This document shows, one piece after another, positions 6,901 through 10,809 of a stretch of DNA of 10,809 bases (positions are counted from its first letter, which is position 1; each line of letters begins with the position of its first letter). Under the pieces are notes generated by a model, which was given only the letters and a program-made list of their open reading frames with translations, was not told where the DNA came from and did not search any database. A program made the position numbers and the translations under genes. Source of the stretch: Planctomycetales bacterium 4484_123 (GTDB lineage: Bacteria; Planctomycetota; Phycisphaerae; SM23-33); NCBI GenBank assembly GCA_002049885.1, contig MVCS01000036.1, positions 1-10,809 on the forward strand, written 5' to 3'.

Positions 6901-8365
6901 CACTCCGCCGGCCGGGCTTCTCGGTGACGGCGATGACCGCCCGCTCGCCCACCTTGGCCAGCACCTTGGCGTCCTTGGTGAGTTCGTAGCCGGCCGGGGC
7001 CACCGGCGGCAGGTACGCCAGTGGGACGCCCGCAACCACGGGGTGCTCCGCGGCACCTTGGAGCCTCCCAGGCCGGCCCGGCCGCTGGGGTGACACCGGC
7101 GCGATGCCCAGGGCGGCCGCCATGACGGGCGTGAGGTTTACCGGGTTCACATACACCACGCCCAGGCCCCGGGCGACGGCCTGCTCCAGCAACTGGAACT
7201 TCGGCACCCGCCGCCAGTCCTGGGCGGCCACCACCAGGCAGTCGAACCTGTAGAGCTTCAGCTCCTCTGTGAGCTGTTTGGCGGCGTCCTTCTCGGTGGT
7301 GTCGATCCAGTGCCATTCGAAGTCCCCGCGCTCAAACAGCTCCACCGCCTGCCTCGTCCGGCCGCGGGTGAGCAGCAGGATTGCCGGCCGGCCCGCCGCC
7401 CAGGGCCTCATCCGCTGGATGTGCGGCGTCTCGTACTCGATGCTGTGGACGCCCTCCAGCGTCATCGGCTGAAGCTGACATTGCAGCTTCCCGCCCACGA
7501 AGGTTATCTCCGCGGTGGCCCCCGGGAAGTGCCGCTGATAGAAGACCTCATCAACGTCGATGCCGACCTCGAGATACGAGTGGCCCTTCAGCACGCCCAG
7601 GAGGGACGTGCCCATGAGCCTCCTGCCGGCTCGGTCGCGAACTACCAGGCTCACGCCCTTGAGGTCAATCGGCGTGCGGTTGACCACGCGCAGCCGATGC
7701 GTGCCGAAGTGCTCGACCGTGTAGGCGCTAAGGTACGGCCTGTACTCGGGCGTGACGGGCTTGCCTTCGGGGAAAGGGTTCTTCGTGGCGAACTTCAATC
7801 CCGCGATGGGCTCCAGGTCCTCTCCTGCAACTCGGACGTAGAAGCCGTGCACCCATCGGAACGCGCCGTACCGCGCGTTCAGGACCAGCAGGCGGTTCCA
7901 GCCCTTGCCCAGCAGGACCTCGGTGGTGTAGGCGTTGGGCGTCAGCCGGCCACCGCTTTCTCTGTGGAACACCCGCCGGCCGTTGAGGAACACCGCCAGG
8001 CCGTACTGGAAGCCCAGCAGCAGCCTCGCCGGCGCCATTCTGGGGCAGTAGATGTAGGCAAACCCCGCGACGACGCAGTGTCGCACGGACTTGACGGGGA
8101 TCCGCGGATCGCGGAAATCCACCACGCCGGTGGTGGCAGTGTGTTCGACCCATCGCGCGCCGCCCACCGCGCCGCCGGCCGATGGGGCCAGCAGTTGCAG
8201 CGGGCCCAGTGGCGGCTGCTGGAGGAACTCGCGGGGCTTGGGCTCCGTGAACGGCCCGGCCAGCAACCACTGCCGGATCACGCCGTCGTCGGCAGCAGGA
8301 CACAAGCAGGCGGTCCCGAGCACCGCCAGCAGCAGGGGAACCGGTTGAATGGCCCGGTTGATCAT
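3920..8365 (-). CDS. Secreted multi-domain GH42-like (beta-galactosidase-type) protein
   Basis: The 1481-residue protein begins at the ATG at 8365, chosen because AAAGGGA lies six bases upstream and a hydrophobic signal peptide (about 1-25, probable cleavage after CPA or CPAA) follows. Longer in-frame starts lack both. Visible modules are: a galactose-binding-like beta-sandwich starting with WLLAGPF (about 30-195); an Ig-like region (205-300); a class I glutamine-amidotransferase-like Rossmann domain (about 326-530); two Ig-like regions (540-745); a TIM-barrel region (about 750-1125); a second amidotransferase-like domain resembling the beta-galactosidase trimerisation domain (about 1126-1300); and C-terminal beta domains ending in LNDARGQWTVKVTDLASG (1454-1471), common in planctomycete surface enzymes. 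In the barrel, DLMDEGS (906-912) followed by HFRAWLKKRYRTLEALNKQW (931-950) matches GH42 after its acid/base Glu, so E910 is the candidate. No Glu stands at the expected nucleophile site. Substrate is unknown. Confidence 0.85.
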   Translation of the reverse strand: MINRAIQPVPLLLAVLGTACLCPAADDGVIRQWLLAGPFTEPKPREFLQQPPLGPLQLLAPSAGGAVGGARWVEHTATTGVVDFRDPRIPVKSVRHCVVAGFAYIYCPRMAPARLLLGFQYGLAVFLNGRRVFHRESGGRLTPNAYTTEVLLGKGWNRLLVLNARYGAFRWVHGFYVRVAGEDLEPIAGLKFATKNPFPEGKPVTPEYRPYLSAYTVEHFGTHRLRVVNRTPIDLKGVSLVVRDRAGRRLMGTSLLGVLKGHSYLEVGIDVDEVFYQRHFPGATAEITFVGGKLQCQLQPMTLEGVHSIEYETPHIQRMRPWAAGRPAILLLTRGRTRQAVELFERGDFEWHWIDTTEKDAAKQLTEELKLYRFDCLVVAAQDWRRVPKFQLLEQAVARGLGVVYVNPVNLTPVMAAALGIAPVSPQRPGRPGRLQGAAEHPVVAGVPLAYLPPVAPAGYELTKDAKVLAKVGERAVIAVTEKPGRRSVLLSLGRGAQLIWPIRRERFLDARLPIWERQWSLLLKAINWAAKKESAASLALCIPARVARGQTRGLVKRPGWQEGLKLGIRLSVPEARCTARVAFRSRGLMENVRTLELREAAKQVTVSPPVPRGLDAGENEVDVTLLDRAGKVLTWATAVFEIEPRGSLGPITVQPARDCYLPTEKLTFTVAGKAQADGLRLIARLADNRGRVVWRQVRPVGRGDFSETFSLRPVGMVTPVGRFQARLVAHDHLEAEAQHIFFVRRELIWDSYEPVLWLTRHRTRWYYDIEYFRMLREKMWIPNGWSAQLHPRGSAYYQMVYGGFNRVGLESLHFFSMNHNWTKATFERRRRNFRRTKDIRWLYRTPIDPRTKKPVDRPDYDKLRFGNDPHNSFFPLDDPDYLEWTRKKIAWQLKRVGMFNPIIYDLMDEGSYTSYARAFDFDFSPVSLKHFRAWLKKRYRTLEALNKQWETNFQTWQEVMPMHTDQVRRRARGKKLPNYGPWVDHRKYNDLVFSRYIKHCSESARAGGDGDACVGIGGGQRPNPYGGWDYWLVANHFTWIENYFEDTDEYIRSFNTPDRRLKMCPGKDVWKCLSHGGSGFYRWVDYNHIRGDFSLLPRGRTTARQLAEVRGGGLAKLFLAAKPVDDPIGIHYSQSTIQVSYVRGGPGSADQFGNGGPLVPKLGFYNLLEELGYQYKFVAYAQLEAGHLQQAGYRLFILPESLAISDLEAQQLKRFVEAGGVLLADRWVGQYDGHGRKRATSVLKQYFQIDPSGAAEKKLGKGWVVYLNSTFPRDYWANRNVGQVEPYWQRMRAVLAKAHLPGPRARVYCGQSPARRTEIRYFQLGKIRYHIVRAEVPGTYRLVSTTPGHLYDMRRGRYAGRTDTIEVNAEPSFPALVALSPYRVQSVQARPTVRQVPPGQRVEIAATVEASAPPGAHMLNFRLYGPKGRERRWYGSTLLAPNGAARLSFQTALNDARGQWTVKVTDLASGITGEASFEIR

Positions 8366-8372
8366 GCTCGTT

Positions 8373-8387
8373 CCCTTTCGGAAAAGG
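8373..8387 (-). promoter_or_regulatory. Hairpin covering the ribosome binding site of the giant gene
   Basis: Read on the minus strand, CCTTTT can pair with AAAGGG around the loop CCG, giving six pairs including one T-G wobble. The AAAGGGA used as Shine-Dalgarno sequence forms the 3' arm, six bases before the ATG at 8365. Such a stem could reduce translation until opened. It is short and A/T-rich in the middle, so it may be marginal. Confidence 0.3.
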
Positions 8388-8499
8388 ACTCCGAGGCAGG
8401 GTGAGTCACGGCTCCGTGGGCCCGTAGTGTCGGCACAGGACCGCTTGCCGGTGCGCCCACACCTCGCGCGGGGCTGTCTCCATGGCGGAACCGTTTGCC

Positions 8500-9467
8500 T
8501 CACACCAACCGCTCTGGCCGCTCGAACGCGATGACGACGGCCTGGTCGCCGCGCTGGAACGGTGCCAGTTGGCCCGGCCTGGGGTTGATGACAAGCTGGC
8601 TGCCCTTGGCGGCGCCGATGAGGATGGCCGGGTTTTTCTCGTCGCGGTTCATGAACATCGCCGCCCCCAATTCACAGAAGGTCTTGCCGATGAACTCCTC
8701 CGGCACGGGGACGATATAGACCTCGTTGGTCTCCTCGGAAACCGTCAACAGGTCCCGATAGACCCTGCTCAGCCCGTGGGCCAGGGCGGATTGGGCCAGT
8801 AGCATCATGGCGAAGTCGGAGGCGGCCACGATCTCGTCGGCCTTTGCCCGCCGGAGATGCTCGACGTTCCGCAGGGGATGATCACGGAGTGGGCGGTGTG
8901 CGCGCTGGCCCGGCGGAGCATCACCTCGCTGGCCGGGTCGCCGCGCACCAAGTACACGTCCTGAAACTCCGGCAGCTCGTCCTCCTCGGGCAGGGCCGCC
9001 GCCTCCGGGCTGTCGCTGACGATCACCACCGGGCGCCTATCTTTCACGATGGCGGCGTGCAGTTCCCGGATGATGGGGACGGCCTTGTCATTCCAGTTGC
9101 AGATGACGATGTGACCTCGCAAGTCGTGACTGGGCATTCTCTTTCTACTCCACAGGCTGCGCTCTACCAGGAAAGAGGCGATCGTGCCGGTCAGCACGGC
9201 AGCTACGCCCAGACTCAGAACCAGCACCAAGGTGACAACGATCTTGCCCGGGACCGTCCTGGGCACGCCGCTGTCCAATCCGCTGAAGAGATACACCGCG
9301 ATATTCCACAGGGCCTTGGGCACGGTGTCGAAATCGGGATTCCTCAGCCCCTCCAACGCCCACAAAAGCAGCCCGCCGCTTAGCCATAGAATGCTGGTAA
9401 ACACCAGCAACCTCGCGAAAGGCTGCCTTCGCATCGCCTTCCTGAGAATGCGCCCGAAGGATTGCAT
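8500..9467 (-). pseudogene. Frameshifted two-TM channel-like protein with RCK/TrkA domains
   Basis: Two frames together encode one recognisable protein. The first frame (ATG at 9467, GGAGG thirteen bases upstream; a GTG at 9509 is an alternative) gives a basic N-terminus, a membrane segment (about 19-40), a pore-like loop (51-72), a second membrane segment (74-101) ending in LTGTIASFLVER, and the start of a nucleotide-binding RCK domain with HIVICNW (119-125) and GDPASEVMLRRASAHTAHSV (176-195). After SVII the frame slips near 8866-8885, and the original frame stops at 8805. The second frame resumes with NVEHLRRAKADEIVAAS and carries the rest of the RCK module and a TrkA-C domain (YIVPVPEEFIGKTFCELGAA, LINxRPG-like NPRPGQLAP), ending at 8500. 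Besides the slip, roughly 35-45 residues normally present between these blocks seem absent. The pore lacks the TxGYG filter and reads SGLDSG. It may be a real pseudogene or an assembly error; the family resembles Castor/Pollux-type channels. Confidence 0.8.
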
Positions 9468-9669
9468 TCGGCTGAATCGGCCTCCCGTCAACCGCACCCC
9501 GGCCCGCACCCATGAACCGGGCAGGACCAGCAGGGATGATAAGCCGGCCCCTGCCCAGGGTCAACGCGGCTCGCAACTGGAGTGGTCCTCGGTTTTCGGG
9601 GCCATCGATACCGCAAGCGGCACTTTCCCGGCGATCCCGTTCGGGGTTCCGCATGCGCTGCACGGCGCG

Positions 9670-9675
9670 TAGAAT
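9670..9675 (+). promoter_or_regulatory. Possible -10 element for the LemA/DUF2207 pair
   Basis: TAGAAT matches five of six bases of the -10 consensus, 39 bases before the LemA start. The sequence 17 bases upstream (TTCCGC, 9647-9652) matches a -35 poorly. It lies in the 246-base divergent gap (9468-9713), which must hold promoters for both directions; no other clear signal or gene was seen there. Confidence 0.22.
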
Positions 9676-9713
9676 GCCTGGCTGACTCGGTTGGCCGCGG
9701 CGGAAGGAGAGCC

Positions 9714-10310
9714 ATGGGATCAACTCTGGGCGTGGCCCTGCTGGCTTCGACGACGGCGACGGTCGCTGTGGTCGTTGTTGTGGTCGCAGCGTTTGTGGTG
9801 TGGACGGCCCTTGCCTTCAACCGTCTCGTGCGCGAGCGGAACCTGGTGGCCGAGGGCTGGAGCGGCATCGACGTGCAACTCAAGCGCCGCTCCAACCTCA
9901 TTCCCGCGCTGGTGGAAGTCGTCAAGGGTTACAGCCGGCACGAGCGGAAGTTGCTGACCGACATCGCCGAGCTTCGCAATCGCAGCCGGTCAGTCAAGCA
10001 GCTCAAGGAGCGGGAGGAGAGTGAGAACGCCCTGACCGACCAGCTCAAGGGCCTGTTCGCCCTGGCCGAGGCCTACCCGCAGCTCAAGGCCGACCGGCAG
10101 TTCCTGCGCCTGGCCGAGCAGCTCAGCGAGATCGAGGACCAGCTCCAGATGGCCCGGCGCTACTACAACGGGGCGGTGCGTAACTACAACATTCGCGTGG
10201 AGAGTTTTCCCTCGAACCTCGTGGCCCGGTTGTTCGGCTTCGGGCGGGCGGAGTTCTTCCAGGTCGAGACCGCCACCGAGCGGGCCGCGCCCAAAGTGGA
10301 GGTAAGCTGA
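9714..10310 (+). CDS. LemA family membrane-anchored protein
   Basis: The 198-residue protein has a short periplasmic or outer N-terminus, one long hydrophobic segment (about 6-35, Val/Ala-rich), and a helical LemA domain. Family blocks are clear: FNRLVRERNLVAEGWSGIDV (35-54), LKRRSNLIPALVEVVKGY (56-73), EAYPQLKADRQFLRL (119-133), and MARRYYNGAVRNYNIRVESF (146-165) followed by FPSNLVARLFGF. LemA proteins are membrane-anchored helical bundles of poorly defined function. Their genes are very often next to DUF2207 or TPM-domain membrane protein genes, as here. The ATG at 9714 was chosen over an earlier in-frame GTG at 9582 because AAGGAG sits five to six bases upstream and the hydrophobic anchor follows directly. 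The stop overlaps the next start by one base (TGATG). Confidence 0.93.
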   Translation: MGSTLGVALLASTTATVAVVVVVVAAFVVWTALAFNRLVRERNLVAEGWSGIDVQLKRRSNLIPALVEVVKGYSRHERKLLTDIAELRNRSRSVKQLKEREESENALTDQLKGLFALAEAYPQLKADRQFLRLAEQLSEIEDQLQMARRYYNGAVRNYNIRVESFPSNLVARLFGFGRAEFFQVETATERAAPKVEVS

Positions 10311-10809
10311 TGGGAAGAGCAGCGGCGGGGTTGATAGCCGCCTTGCTGGCGGTCTGTCCGGCAGCCGGGGCCGGAGGCGAGCGGATCCTCAGTTTCCACA
10401 GCGAAATCACCGTCCGCCCTGATGGCCAGTTGATCGTGACCGAGACGATCAAGGTCCGTGCCGCCCGGGTCAGGATCAAACGCGGCATCTACCGCGACTT
10501 CCCGGTGCTGTACCGCGGCCGGGGCTGGCTGGCCTATAAGGTGCCGTTCAAGGTGCTGCGGGTCCTGCGGGACGGCAAGCCCGAGGCCTGGCATACGGAG
10601 AAAAAGGGCAAGTACGTCCGCGTGTACATCGGACGGAGGAATGTCTTCCTCCGCCCCGGCGTTTACACCTATAGCCTCACCTACAGGACGGCCAACCTGG
10701 TTGGGTCCTTCCAGGGCCACGACGAGTTGTACTGGAACGTTACTGGCGATGAGTGGGAGTTTCCCATCGACCGCGCCTCGGCGACCGTCATCCTGCCGGC
10801 CGGGGTGCC
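10310..10809 (+). CDS. DUF2207 family membrane protein, N-terminal part
   Basis: The frame is open from the ATG at 10310 to the window end, giving 166 residues of a longer protein. It starts with a signal peptide (about 1-22, ending near AAGAGG). Next comes the DUF2207 extracytoplasmic domain: an ITVRPDGQLIVTETIKV strand pair, the KRGIYRDFPVLY motif, YTYSLTYRT, and DELYWNVTGDEWEFPIDRAS followed by a strand ending LPAGV. Family members continue with membrane segments and often a low-complexity or Gly-rich tail, which would lie beyond the window. GGAGG sits seven bases before the start, inside the end of the LemA gene, and the one-base TGATG overlap implies coupled translation. Function of the family is unknown. 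Confidence 0.9.
   Translation, partial: MGRAAAGLIAALLAVCPAAGAGGERILSFHSEITVRPDGQLIVTETIKVRAARVRIKRGIYRDFPVLYRGRGWLAYKVPFKVLRVLRDGKPEAWHTEKKGKYVRVYIGRRNVFLRPGVYTYSLTYRTANLVGSFQGHDELYWNVTGDEWEFPIDRASATVILPAGV

Noticed and set aside
5099..7093. 664-codon open frame on the plus strand opposite the giant gene
   Set aside because: It is fully antisense to a gene with clear family motifs, a signal peptide and a good ribosome binding site. Its translation is rich in Val, Leu, Pro and Arg with no recognisable domain, as expected from the codon bias of GC-rich DNA.
8366..8503. Upstream in-frame start at 8503 for the giant gene
   Set aside because: It would add 46 basic residues before a clear signal peptide and would overlap the channel gene's last codon; the start at 8365 has the ribosome binding site.
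8866..8885. Programmed -1 frameshifting as explanation for the broken channel gene
   Set aside because: No X XXY YYZ slippery heptamer is present in frame, and the apparent absence of a conserved block on top of the slip fits a deletion better.
9582..9713. Longer N-terminus for the LemA gene starting at 9582
   Set aside because: The extra 44 residues are Arg/Gly-rich and not LemA-like, while the ATG at 9714 has a strong AAGGAG and leads straight into the membrane anchor.

Overview
The window is a GC-rich bacterial chromosome segment with little non-coding DNA. The most likely source is a planctomycete or a related PVC-group bacterium. This is inferred from the type of genes present: a very large secreted glycoside-hydrolase-like protein built from beta-sandwich and Rossmann-like modules, a STAS protein of the 'FLSS' type, and DUF502 and LemA/DUF2207 membrane proteins. 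No rRNA gene could settle it, and no tRNA, CRISPR array, insertion sequence or integrase was seen.

Left part, plus strand (1-1743): dnaN, the replicative sliding clamp, followed by a DUF721/DciA-type gene. This looks like part of the replication-initiation neighbourhood. dnaA would be expected upstream, outside the window, and recF is not between the two genes. A weak terminator-like hairpin with six T overlaps the end of dnaN.

Middle, minus strand (1803-8365), read right to left: a 1481-residue secreted multi-domain protein with a GH42-like barrel, a methylthioadenosine-phosphorylase-like nucleoside phosphorylase, a STAS-domain protein, and a DUF502 membrane protein. The last three have gaps of 41 and 70 bases and good ribosome binding sites, so they probably form an operon that converges on dciA. 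Between the large gene and the phosphorylase-like gene lies a 158-base gap with two adjacent hairpins.

Right part: a minus-strand channel-like gene (8500-9467) with a two-helix pore module and an RCK/TrkA module. It is broken in the middle of its nucleotide-binding domain: the frame shifts and a stretch usually present in the family appears to be missing. It diverges from a plus-strand pair of a LemA-family gene and a DUF2207 gene, which overlap by one base; the second runs off the window end.

No clear new defence or mobile system is present. The points most worth checking are the altered active-site positions of the phosphorylase-like protein and its STAS/DUF502 neighbours, the apparent lack of a GH42 nucleophile in the giant protein, the unusual pore signature of the channel-like protein, and the deletion and frameshift in that same gene.
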